Shown here: positions 26,764 through 34,956 of the stretch, in pieces | Layout of the letters: each line of letters starts with the position of its first letter | How positions within the stretch are numbered: position 1 is the first letter of the stretch | Assembly (NCBI RefSeq): GCF_000876015.1 | Contig: NZ_BBQM01000022.1 | Coordinates: forward strand, 248,001 to 312,000 | From: Cupriavidus basilensis | Lineage (GTDB): Bacteria; Pseudomonadota; Gammaproteobacteria; Burkholderiales; Burkholderiaceae | Length of the DNA: 64,000 nt | Direction of reading: 5' to 3' | Program-made: the position numbers and the translations under genes | Notes under the pieces: model-generated | The model's input: the letters and a program-made list of their open reading frames with translations, nothing else | Database searches by the model: none | Told to the model about the DNA's origin: nothing

Positions 26764-26865
26764 GTTGCGCCGCCGCCCACGGTTGCCTGGCCAGGGGACC
26801 GTGCCCTGACCGGGGACGGCAGCGGGCGGCCCGCCGGCGGGCTTCGCGCCGCCGGCGGCATCCGC

Positions 26866-27678
26866 TCAGGCGGTCTTTGTCTTTGCCGGCCTGGCGCGCG
26901 CGGCCCGTGCCGGCTTCGCGCCGTCCCGCGGCCATGCGTCGATGCCGTCCAGCAGCAGGCGCAGCCCCTTCTCGAACGTCGTCGGCGTGTCGATGGCGGC
27001 GAAATCGTCGAGCATGAAGGCGCAGCCGGGATAGTCCCCGGCGGGGAACTGCCCGACATGGCCGCGCAGGTACTCCCGCTTCGCGCTCGGCTCCTGCTGG
27101 AAGACCTGCGCGCTGGCGACCGAGACCAGGAACAGCATCAGCAGGTGATGGGCGCTTGCCGCCTGCGCGCCGCTGAAGCCGCCGCTCTGCAGGATGCGGC
27201 CCATGCGGTCGAAGAACACCAGCCCGTAGTCCTTGCCATCCAGTAGCTGGTGCTGGAACAGCCGGTACCGGCTGGAGGTGGCGATCTGCGCGGTGATGCC
27301 CTTCCAGCGCGACTGCATCTGCTGCACTTCGCGCAGCAGCGCCTCCGCATCGGCGCGCCATTGCCCGGTGAGCGGCGGCGCGCGGTCGCAGACTTCCTTC
27401 AGCGCATAGTTGAGCATCAGGCTCAGGATGTCGTCGCGGCTTCCCAGGAAATAATGGATCAGCGAAGTCGCGACCCCGAGCTCGTTCGCCAGCCGGGCGA
27501 TCGTGATCTCGGCGAACGGCTCCTTCTGCGCGAGCTGGACCACGTGCTGGACGATGGCATCGCGCGACAGCCCGCCCGGGCTTGCGCCGGTCGCGTTTCT
27601 CGGCCTGCGCCCCGGCCGGCGCGCCTGCGCCGCATTGGCCTTCTCCGACAAGATTTTCCCCGCCACTAAGTCATTCAT
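26866..27678 (-). CDS. TetR-family transcriptional regulator
   Basis: A 270-residue regulator. The N-terminal helix-turn-helix is clear (FAEITIARLANELGVATSLI followed by HYFLGSRDD), with a ligand-binding helical domain after it and an Ala/Arg/Lys tail. It is divergent from an MFS gene; TTGAC-N5-GTCAA sites lie in the shared region and again before the porin at 32033, so it probably represses itself and both of those promoters. The start at 27678 (MNDLVAGKIL) is preferred; an in-frame ATG at 27726 would add 16 residues. The inducer is unknown, presumably the substrate of the neighbouring hydrolase. Confidence 0.88.
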   Translation of the reverse strand: MNDLVAGKILSEKANAAQARRPGRRPRNATGASPGGLSRDAIVQHVVQLAQKEPFAEITIARLANELGVATSLIHYFLGSRDDILSLMLNYALKEVCDRAPPLTGQWRADAEALLREVQQMQSRWKGITAQIATSSRYRLFQHQLLDGKDYGLVFFDRMGRILQSGGFSGAQAASAHHLLMLFLVSVASAQVFQQEPSAKREYLRGHVGQFPAGDYPGCAFMLDDFAAIDTPTTFEKGLRLLLDGIDAWPRDGAKPARAARARPAKTKTA

Positions 27679-27887
27679 CTTCGTTGTCAGCGCGCGCGGC
27701 GCACTGCCGGCATCCTCTCGCGGCACGCAATTCCGCGCCAGTATAGCGTCTCTGCCTGCGCCCCATCGCCGCCGACAGCGGCTGTGCGGCCCGCGCCGGG
27801 GCGCCGCGGCCGGGCAATCGCGACGGATCGCCGGCCGCGCCCGGCAGGGCCGGCCACGGCGCCCGGCGGCGTCCGCGCCCGATCTAT

Positions 27888-27933
27888 TTGACTATACGTC
27901 AATTCGAAGATAGAGTAATTGGCGTTACGTCAA
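27888..27933 (+). promoter_or_regulatory. Divergent operator/promoter with two TTGAC-N5-GTCAA sites
   Basis: Site 1 is TTGAC-TATAC-GTCAA at 27888-27902; site 2 is TTGGC-GTTAC-GTCAA at 27919-27933. TTGACT (27888-27893) and TAGAGT (27911-27916), 17 bases apart, form a likely -35/-10 pair for the MFS gene, so site 1 covers the -35 box and site 2 the start point. This fits repression by the divergent TetR protein. Confidence 0.72.
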
Positions 27934-28003
27934 AAAAGGGGCGCGGCAGCACGCGGCGCACCCGGACATCAGCCACCCTCGCCATCTCATCCGAAAGGCA
28001 ACC

Positions 28004-29296
28004 ATGTCGATCCACCTTGACCAGGATGTCGCCGCGCCCCCGCCGGCAGCCGCCTTTGCCGCGCCGCCGGCCGGCGGGCTTTCCGCCCCGCATCGGGCCC
28101 TGATCGTGTTCGGCGCGGCGCTGGGCCTTTGCGCCGGCTTCGCGCCGCTCTACTTCGGCACGATCTCGGTCTTCCTCCAGCCCATCGCCCACGAGTTCGG
28201 CTGGGGCCGCGCGCAGACCTCGGCGGCGGGCGTGCTCTCGATGCTGGGGCTGGCCGCGGGCTCGATCGTGGTCGGCCAGCTGATCGACCGCTTTGGCGAG
28301 ACCAGGGTCATCGGCGGCTCGGCCTCGGTGATGGCGGTCTTCATGGCGATTCAGTCGCTCTGCGGGAATTCGCCCTGGCTGTTCGCCGCGCTCAGCTTCG
28401 GCATCGGCGTGGCGGGCGCCGGCACCACGCCGCCGGGCTATCTCACGGTATTGGCAAGATGCCTGCGCGACAGGCTCGGCGTCGCGCTGGGGCTGGCGGG
28501 AATCGGCATGGGCGTCGGCACGATCTCCATGCCGGTCATCGCGCAGACGCTGATCGCGCACTACGGCTGGCGCAGCGCCTACGCCGGGCTCGCGGCCGGG
28601 GCGCTGCTGCTCGGCTGGCTGGCCTGCGCCATCATCTCGCGCGGCGCGCGTGGCCTGCGCGGGCATGCGCGGCAGCGCCGCCTGCCCGCGGGCAGCATGC
28701 CGGTGCCCGGATACACCGTGCGCGAAGCGCTTGCCGACCGGCGCCTGTGGCTGATCCTCGCCGTCACGCTGCTGGTATCGATGGCCACGCTCGGCATGTC
28801 GGTGCATTTCGTGTCGCTGCTCGTCGACGGCGGCATCACGCCGCAGCTGGCGGCGCGGGCCGTGGCGGTGAGCGGGGCGGGGGTGGTGCTGGGGCGGGTC
28901 GTCAGCGGTTATCTGATCGACCGGTTCGCGGCCAGGAAGGTGGCGGCGGCCGCGTTCTGCCTGGCCGCCGCGGGCGCGGTGCTGATGGCGTCGGAGCTGT
29001 CGCGCGCGATCCAGTTCTCCGCCTTCGCCGGCCTGCTGCTCGGCTTCGCGCTCGGCGCGGAAGGCGATTTCCTGCCGTTCTTCGTCAAGAAATATTTCGG
29101 CCTCAAGTCCTTCGGGCGGATCTACGGGGTCCTCTTTTTCGTGCATGGCCTGGGCGGCATCGCCGGGCCGGTCCTGTTCGGCCTCTCGTTCGATCACTTC
29201 GCCACCTACAAGTACGCGCTGCTGTGTGCGTCCGGCGCCCTGTGCGCCGCGATGCTGCTGGTGCTGCGCCTGGGTTCCTACAGGTTTTCCTCGTAA
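28004..29296 (+). CDS. MFS transporter, monocarboxylate-porter-like
   Basis: A 430-residue inner-membrane transporter with twelve predicted helices in two halves. The N-terminal motif FLQPIAHEFGWGRAQTS followed by GLAAGSIVVGQLIDRFGE is typical of the OFA/monocarboxylate-porter-like MFS branch, which imports carboxylates or exports small metabolites. AAAGG precedes the ATG. It is divergent from the TetR gene and followed after 80 bases by the Ntn-hydrolase-like gene on the same strand, so both probably share the operator-controlled promoter. The substrate cannot be named from sequence. Confidence 0.87.
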   Translation: MSIHLDQDVAAPPPAAAFAAPPAGGLSAPHRALIVFGAALGLCAGFAPLYFGTISVFLQPIAHEFGWGRAQTSAAGVLSMLGLAAGSIVVGQLIDRFGETRVIGGSASVMAVFMAIQSLCGNSPWLFAALSFGIGVAGAGTTPPGYLTVLARCLRDRLGVALGLAGIGMGVGTISMPVIAQTLIAHYGWRSAYAGLAAGALLLGWLACAIISRGARGLRGHARQRRLPAGSMPVPGYTVREALADRRLWLILAVTLLVSMATLGMSVHFVSLLVDGGITPQLAARAVAVSGAGVVLGRVVSGYLIDRFAARKVAAAAFCLAAAGAVLMASELSRAIQFSAFAGLLLGFALGAEGDFLPFFVKKYFGLKSFGRIYGVLFFVHGLGGIAGPVLFGLSFDHFATYKYALLCASGALCAAMLLVLRLGSYRFSS

Positions 29297-29376
29297 GGGC
29301 GGACCGGCGGTCCGCGCCCGAGCGATGCATCGATCCGCAAGCGGTCATCGGAATATCGACCGAGTTTTCTGAAAGA

Positions 29377-31617
29377 ATGGAAATGAGCACCAACCAAGAA
29401 CACAGCGCAGCCAGCCTGCAAACGACCCATACCCCGGCCAGCCTTGCCGCGCAGGCGGTGGCAGCGCAGTACGCGCTGTACGACGCGCATCGCGCGCTCA
29501 ACCAATGCAGTCTGGCCGACGCGCACGCGGTGAAGGCGCGCGCGGCCCTCGATGCCGCGACGCTGATGATCGCCAAGGCGAAATGGTATGCGGGCCGCTT
29601 TACCGGCAGCAATATGTATTTCGCGGCGTTCACGCAGAGCGCGCAGGACGCCGCGGAGGCCGCGCGGCATTTCGACGGCGCCGTCGAGGCGTGCCGGCGG
29701 GTGGAAGCCCTGCTCGATGGCACGGAACCGGACCCGGCCGCGCTGGCCGGAGAGGGCCTGCCGGCGATCGAGCTGTCGCGGCGCGGCACGGAGATCGAGT
29801 TCGCCGGCGACGTGCCCATCGTTCCCGCGATCTGCCCGATCGTGGTGCTGCGCGGATCGTCGCACGAGATGGGGCGGCAATACATCCAGCAGATCATCGA
29901 CATCTTCGGCAAGTGGCCCGTGGAACGGCTCGCCGCGCGCCGGTTCCGCGCGCACGAGATCGAGATCGTCAAGAACTGGCACGTCCACATGCAGGAGAAC
30001 ACGCCGGAGATCGGCGAGATGGTGCGCGGCTGGATCGATGCCGCGAAAGAGCACGGCATCGAACTCAACTACTGGACGGCCATTCAGCTCTGGACCGGGC
30101 ACTTCGAGCCGATCTGGAGCGGCATCCGCGGCCACGGCGTGCGCGACCTCACCGCCGACAGCCTGGACGAAGGCGAAGGCCAGGCCGACTCCTCCTACCT
30201 GGGCGGCCAGAGCATGAGCTCGGCGCACGCGGACCGTTCCGTCGACCTGTGCAGCGGCGCCTGCGCCTGGGGCGAGGCAACGTCGGACGGCGCGCTGGTC
30301 TCGGGCTCGACCACCGACCACGACTGCACATTCCAGGTGACGATCGCCGCGTTCCCCGACGACGGGCACGCGTTCATCTACACGCCGTTTTCCATCAACG
30401 GCTTCATCCCGGGCCTGGGGCAGTATTTCTTCGCCGGGCATCCGGGCATGAACAGCAAGGGCGTGGCCTACGTCCACCACGGCGGCGGGCTGCACGGCAT
30501 CGAGGAAACGAGCGACCGCGGCTACGGCCTGCGGCGCGGCGCGTCGGTGTTCCACAACCTGCGCTTCGCCGATACGGCCGCGGACGCGCTCGGCAACGAG
30601 ATGGGATGGCCGATCGGCGACGTGGGCACCATTCTCGGTTCGGTGGGGGGCTTCTACGCGGACGGGCGCTATGCATACGTGTGCGAGGCGAGGCCGTCGA
30701 ACGCCGTGGGCAGCGACCCCATCCTGCGCGAACTCTCGTTCGACGAGCAGGGCCGGTCCTACGAGTTCCTGTATGCGAACAACAATTCCATGCACCCGCG
30801 CTCCGCCGCCGGGTTCCTGGCCCCGGACCAGGGATATGCCTTCAACCCGGTCGAAGGCTGGGTCCAGAACCGGCCGGCGGACCTCGCCTATCTCGGCGAC
30901 CGGCAGCTCGCGCCCGCGCTCTCGACCAAGAGCTCGCAAGGACGCAACCGCTACCTGTTCGAGTCGCTCAAGGCGGCGCATGGCCGCATCGACGTCGACG
31001 TGATGGCGCGCATCTATTCGACCAGCGCGCCCGAGCGCTACCGCGAGGACGGCCAGCGCATGTCCCACGCGGAGCGCGAGCAGGCCTGGCTTGGCGGCAG
31101 CCCGTGGCCCAGCTCGATCTGCCATCGCGTCAATGCGTTCACCGCCGTCATGCGTCCGGACGACGGCGATCAGGGCCTGTACATGGGATGCGTGGGGCCG
31201 GCCAACCGGCGCGCGCTCATGCATATTCCCGGCCACGGCTACTACTACCACGACGAAGCCAACGAGTTCTGGGAGATCCGGCTGCGCCGCACCCCCGGGG
31301 AGATGCTCGAGGACGCAAAGCTCCGCGCTTCCCAACTGCTCGACGACGCCCGGCGGCGGCTCGACGGCGCGCGCAGGGTCTCGCCCGGCGTGGCCGGCTC
31401 GGCCTACCTTGCCGGACTGATCCAGCGCGCGGACAACGCCCTGCAGGAAGGCATGGAGTGCGAGTCGTCGATGAACGAGGGAGACGGCGAGGGTCAGGGC
31501 CAGGGCAACGGCGGGGACGCCGCGCGCCGGCTGTCCAGGGCGCTGCGCCGCTACACGACCTGCCAGGTCCGCGCGAAGCAGGCGATCACGGAGCTCGAAC
31601 TGAGCCTGTCGATGTAA
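29377..31617 (+). CDS. Large Ntn-hydrolase-like protein (C45/acyltransferase type)
   Basis: A 746-residue protein with no signal peptide. Residues 1-130 form an Ala-rich helical extension. From about 150 (ICPIVVLRGSSHEMGRQY) to 650 it resembles the C45 peptidase/isopenicillin N acyltransferase-type Ntn hydrolases: a helical region, then CSGACAWGEATSDG and GSTTDHD. Alignment of the WG position with C45 proteins points to Cys292 as the nucleophile exposed by self-cleavage; Cys296 is the alternative. A charged Gly/Gln-rich linker and helical tail end it. The family hydrolyses or transfers amide-linked acyl groups. A neighbouring MFS transporter and porin under shared operators suggest it processes an imported amide or ester. 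A weak GAAAG lies before ATG 29377; ATG 29383 is equally possible. Confidence 0.65.
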   Translation: MEMSTNQEHSAASLQTTHTPASLAAQAVAAQYALYDAHRALNQCSLADAHAVKARAALDAATLMIAKAKWYAGRFTGSNMYFAAFTQSAQDAAEAARHFDGAVEACRRVEALLDGTEPDPAALAGEGLPAIELSRRGTEIEFAGDVPIVPAICPIVVLRGSSHEMGRQYIQQIIDIFGKWPVERLAARRFRAHEIEIVKNWHVHMQENTPEIGEMVRGWIDAAKEHGIELNYWTAIQLWTGHFEPIWSGIRGHGVRDLTADSLDEGEGQADSSYLGGQSMSSAHADRSVDLCSGACAWGEATSDGALVSGSTTDHDCTFQVTIAAFPDDGHAFIYTPFSINGFIPGLGQYFFAGHPGMNSKGVAYVHHGGGLHGIEETSDRGYGLRRGASVFHNLRFADTAADALGNEMGWPIGDVGTILGSVGGFYADGRYAYVCEARPSNAVGSDPILRELSFDEQGRSYEFLYANNNSMHPRSAAGFLAPDQGYAFNPVEGWVQNRPADLAYLGDRQLAPALSTKSSQGRNRYLFESLKAAHGRIDVDVMARIYSTSAPERYREDGQRMSHAEREQAWLGGSPWPSSICHRVNAFTAVMRPDDGDQGLYMGCVGPANRRALMHIPGHGYYYHDEANEFWEIRLRRTPGEMLEDAKLRASQLLDDARRRLDGARRVSPGVAGSAYLAGLIQRADNALQEGMECESSMNEGDGEGQGQGNGGDAARRLSRALRRYTTCQVRAKQAITELELSLSM

Positions 31618-31896
31618 TCGACCCGCCGGCGCCGCGCTCCTGGCGGCGCCGGCATCGCCGCGGCCGGGCCAGTGCCAATGCCGCGGGCAATCCCGCCTGA
31701 AAAGAGCGGCCGATGCCGCGCCACGCAAGCCGCGGCGCGGCCCGGCCGATCACGTCTGCCGCCGTACCTTCGCAGCCCGTTCGCGGCTGCGATTCGTTCC
31801 GTTCCGGTTCTCCCCGCGCGGCCCCGCTTGCGCGCCGGCCATGAGCACGGCCAGTCCTCATGCCAGCAGTGGACACACCTTTCTTGCAGCAGGAAA

Positions 31897-31911
31897 TCCC
31901 CAGATTGGGGA
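31897..31911. promoter_or_regulatory. 15-bp palindrome upstream of the porin
   Basis: TCCCCA and TGGGGA flank GAT, in an A-rich context. It resembles the CCCCAATG/CATTGGGG repeat before livJ at 10993. It could be a second operator for the porin promoter. Confidence 0.45.
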
Positions 31912-31948
31912 AATAGATGTGGCATCAATATTGCATCTGGCATCGTGT

Positions 31949-31967
31949 AATTGACGATTGGTCAATT
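31949..31967 (+). promoter_or_regulatory. TetR-type operator before the porin
   Basis: AATTGAC and GTCAATT are perfect 7-bp arms around GATTG. The core is the same TTGAC-N5-GTCAA seen twice between the TetR and MFS genes 4 kb away, which links the porin to that regulator. Confidence 0.75.
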
Positions 31968-32032
31968 AGTGGCGCCAGACGGTTCTGGCTGCCGCAACGT
32001 CATCACGACTTCATCAGATCGGAGAGGTGCAT

Positions 32033-33217
32033 ATGCTTGGAAAGCGCGTCGGTTTGCTTTGTGTTGCCACGGTAGTGTCCTGCGGTTCCGCCAGTTCATG
32101 GGCGGAGGCCGACTCGATGGTCGATATTCAGCGCCTGGTCCTGCAGGGGGTGGGCCCGGGCGCGCTGGGCGTCATGCCGGGCAGGAGCATGCTGTCGCTG
32201 TACGGCACCGTCGACGTCGGGCTGGACTACACGCACGGGCCCAGCGGCAACATGAAGCGGGTGGAGAGCAACAACGCCTGGACCTCGAAGTTCGGCATCT
32301 ACGGGCAGGAGAGCCTCGGCCGCGGGCTGACGGCGTTCTTCCGCCTGGAGAGCGGTTTCAACCCGGATTCCGGCACGCAGCAGAGCAAGACCTCCTTCTT
32401 CAACCGGGGCTCGTTCGTCGGGCTGTCGAGCACCGACTGGGGCACCGTCTCGCTTGGCAAGCAGCTCAGCGGCGCCTCGTCGCTGGCGATCGGCGCCGAC
32501 CCGTTCCTGGCCACCGGGCACCAGTCCATCTACTCGTACCTGGCCGCCTTCAGCGACCTGGGCTACGGCTCGAGCCTCGACATCAACCGCATCAACAACT
32601 CGATCAGCTACACCACGCCGCTGCTGTGGGAGCACGTCGGCATCAACGCGTTCTACGCGCTGAAGGGAAACCAGGACGTCGGCCCGAGGACGCACAACCA
32701 GTCGCTGTCGATCTACTATGCGAGCCAGGAAAACTTCATGTCGGCGTCCTACTCCCAGAACTGGTGCGACCCGAGCCCGGCGGCAACGTCGCAATGCAGC
32801 CACGACGCCACCCGGGAGCCGTCGATCCGCACCGACAACGTCCTGCTCAACGTCTCGCACGACTTCGGCTTCCTGACCGGCACGGCGGTGCTGTCGTGGA
32901 TCAACCCGAGGAATACCGGCGGCGCCAATGCCATGCTCTACTTCGCCGGGGTGCAGAAGAAGATCGGGGCGCACCTGCTGCGCGTCACGGCGGGGTTCCG
33001 CGACACCACGCAAAAGGCGAACCATGCCTGGGGCATGACGTTCGGCGACGACTATTTCCTGTCGAAGAGAACCTCGCTCTACGCCCGCTTCGGTTTCATC
33101 AGGAACAGCTCGGCCTCGGCCCTGACCTACAACTACGAGCCGGAGAACGGCTTTCCGCTGCCCAAGCCGGGCGGCTCGGTGCACAGCCTCACCGTCGGCA
33201 TCGCGCACCATTTCTGA
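32033..33217 (+). CDS. Outer-membrane porin, Burkholderia type
   Basis: A 394-residue general porin. A signal peptide of about 24 residues (cleavage near SSWA-EA) precedes alternating beta strands; LSLYGTVDVGLDYTHG and GQESLGRGLTAFFRLESGF are the usual start of this family, and the chain ends in Phe as expected for BAM-assembled barrels. It would let small solutes into the periplasm. GGAGAGG precedes ATG 32033. The operator at 31949 ties it to the TetR-MFS-hydrolase locus, where it is the likely outer-membrane entry for the substrate. Confidence 0.92.
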   Translation: MLGKRVGLLCVATVVSCGSASSWAEADSMVDIQRLVLQGVGPGALGVMPGRSMLSLYGTVDVGLDYTHGPSGNMKRVESNNAWTSKFGIYGQESLGRGLTAFFRLESGFNPDSGTQQSKTSFFNRGSFVGLSSTDWGTVSLGKQLSGASSLAIGADPFLATGHQSIYSYLAAFSDLGYGSSLDINRINNSISYTTPLLWEHVGINAFYALKGNQDVGPRTHNQSLSIYYASQENFMSASYSQNWCDPSPAATSQCSHDATREPSIRTDNVLLNVSHDFGFLTGTAVLSWINPRNTGGANAMLYFAGVQKKIGAHLLRVTAGFRDTTQKANHAWGMTFGDDYFLSKRTSLYARFGFIRNSSASALTYNYEPENGFPLPKPGGSVHSLTVGIAHHF

Positions 33218-33254
33218 GCGGGCGCATGGCGGCCCGGTCCGCGCGCGGCAATTC

Positions 33255-34826
33255 CTACAGCAGCGAATCGGCCAGCCGGCAGAGGTTCTGCCAGGTGCGC
33301 CGGCGCAGCGGCCGCCGCTGCCAGGCGGCGCGGTCGACCTGCGCGCTGTCGCGGAAGTAGCGCGCCTGGATCTCGCGCATGCGCGCCACCACCGCGTGGT
33401 CGTAGATGACCAGCGCGGCCTCCGCGTTGAGCGCGAACGAGCGGATGTCCATGTTGGTCGATCCCACCATCGCCACTTCGTCGTCGATGGTCACGTGCTT
33501 GGCGTGCAGGAAGGCCGGCTTGTACAGGTGGATGTGCACGCCCGCGTCGAGCAGCACGCCAAAATAGGCTTCCTGCGCGGCCTGCGTGAAGCGCTGGTCG
33601 ATCCGCCGCGACAGCACCAGGTGCACGGCCACGCCGCGGTAGCAGGCCAGTTGCAGCGCCTGCAGGAAGGCCTCGTCGGGAACGAAGTAGGGCGTGGTGA
33701 TGACTACCCGCGCGCGTGCGCGGTGGATCATGCTGACCAGCGCCATCTGCGCGTTCTGCGTGCCGTAGCCGGGGCCGCTGGGCAGCATCTGCGCGGTGTG
33801 CGCGCCGGCGGCTTGCGGCGGCGGGAAGTTCCCGGCGACGAAGCCGCCACGTTCGGTCTGCGCGGCCTGCCCGGCCTCGCCGGTCTCGCCGGTCTCCAGG
33901 TAGCGGTCGGCCAGGAACACCGCCTGCAGCTGCGTCACCACCGGGCCGGTCACGCGCGCCACCAGTTCCTCGTTGGGCAGGCCGGGCGTGGATTCGGCGT
34001 CGATCACGTTCTGCGAGCCGATGTAGCCGATGCTGCCGTCCACCACCAGGATCTTGCGGTGGTTGCGCAGGTCGAAGCGCGCGCTCTTGCCCTTGAGCAC
34101 GGCCGAGAGCGAGCGCATCGGCAACGCCTGCACCACTTCCACGCCGCCGTGGCGCAGCGTTTGCGCGAACGCGCGCCAGCCGGCGCGGGCACCCAGCGCA
34201 TCCACCAGCAGGCGGCATTGCACGCCGCGCGCGGCGGCGCGCAGCAGCGCGTCGGTGAACGCGCGCGCGGTGGCGTCGGCCGCGTAGATGTAGACCAGCA
34301 GGTGGACCTGGCGCGCGGCGCCGTCGATGTCGGCGATCATGCGCGCGACCACGGCGCCGTAGTCGTCCATCAATTCCACGGCGTTGCCGCGCATCGGCCA
34401 GTACGAGCCGAGCCGCTCGATCAGCCCGGCGGCGTCGGCGGACACGCCGGCGGGCAGCGGCTGCACCGGCGCGAAGCGCTCGAGCGGGCCGCGCACGCGC
34501 TCGATGCCCTGGTTGATGCGCGCGAGCTTGAGGCGGCGCGACTTCGGATAGTAGATGCGGCCGAACAGCGCGTACAGCAGCAGGCCCAGCCACGGCAGGA
34601 AGAAGATCAGCAGCAGCCAGGTGCGCGCCGCCGCCGGCGCGCGGCGCTGCGGCACGTAGACCAGCATGACCAGCCGGATCAGCCATTCGGCCAGCGTGAA
34701 CAGCCACGGCCATCCCGAGGACAGGCCGGCCGCCACCACGTCCGGCAGCGCGGCCAGCCAGGCGGCGGGCACGGTCGGGGAGAGCAGGGCGGGCAGGGAG
34801 GAAGGCGGTGGCAAGGATGGCGGCAT
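33255..34826 (-). CDS. cls: Cardiolipin synthase (phospholipase D superfamily)
   Basis: A 523-residue inner-membrane enzyme. Two N-terminal helices (about residues 38-57 and 70-90) are followed by two HKD half-sites: HRKILVVDGSIGYIGSQN and HAKHVTIDDEVAMVGSTNMD. It joins phosphatidylglycerol molecules to make cardiolipin. The first 20 residues are Pro/Ser-rich; ATG 34826 is used although a downstream start is possible. It is convergent with the porin gene and about 130 bases downstream of the XylX-like gene on the same strand. Which of the bacterial Cls paralogues it represents is not clear. Confidence 0.9.
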   Translation of the reverse strand: MPPSLPPPSSLPALLSPTVPAAWLAALPDVVAAGLSSGWPWLFTLAEWLIRLVMLVYVPQRRAPAAARTWLLLIFFLPWLGLLLYALFGRIYYPKSRRLKLARINQGIERVRGPLERFAPVQPLPAGVSADAAGLIERLGSYWPMRGNAVELMDDYGAVVARMIADIDGAARQVHLLVYIYAADATARAFTDALLRAAARGVQCRLLVDALGARAGWRAFAQTLRHGGVEVVQALPMRSLSAVLKGKSARFDLRNHRKILVVDGSIGYIGSQNVIDAESTPGLPNEELVARVTGPVVTQLQAVFLADRYLETGETGEAGQAAQTERGGFVAGNFPPPQAAGAHTAQMLPSGPGYGTQNAQMALVSMIHRARARVVITTPYFVPDEAFLQALQLACYRGVAVHLVLSRRIDQRFTQAAQEAYFGVLLDAGVHIHLYKPAFLHAKHVTIDDEVAMVGSTNMDIRSFALNAEAALVIYDHAVVARMREIQARYFRDSAQVDRAAWQRRPLRRRTWQNLCRLADSLL

Positions 34827-34956
34827 GCGGCTCGGAGCGCCCGGCGGGCGACGTTCGGCGGAGCGCCAACCATACCAGAGCCGCGCGGCGGCGGGATGCG
34901 GACATTTCCGCCGCGCCGCCGCCGCTGGTGTCTCCGTCGCTGCCGGGCCGGCGCCG

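Larger units (their letters stand above)
31618..32032. other. Intergenic region before the porin gene
   Basis: This 415-base gap has no gene. From about 31880 it becomes AT-richer and contains the palindrome TCCCCA-GAT-TGGGGA at 31897-31911 and the TTGAC-N5-GTCAA operator at 31949-31967. No convincing -35/-10 pair was found, though TTGCAT at 31931 is a candidate -35. Confidence 0.6.

Noticed and set aside
26820..26862. GC-rich palindromes between hutG and the TetR gene as a terminator
   Set aside because: GCCCGCCGGCGGGC is self-complementary but has almost no loop and no T tract, so I did not list it as a terminator.
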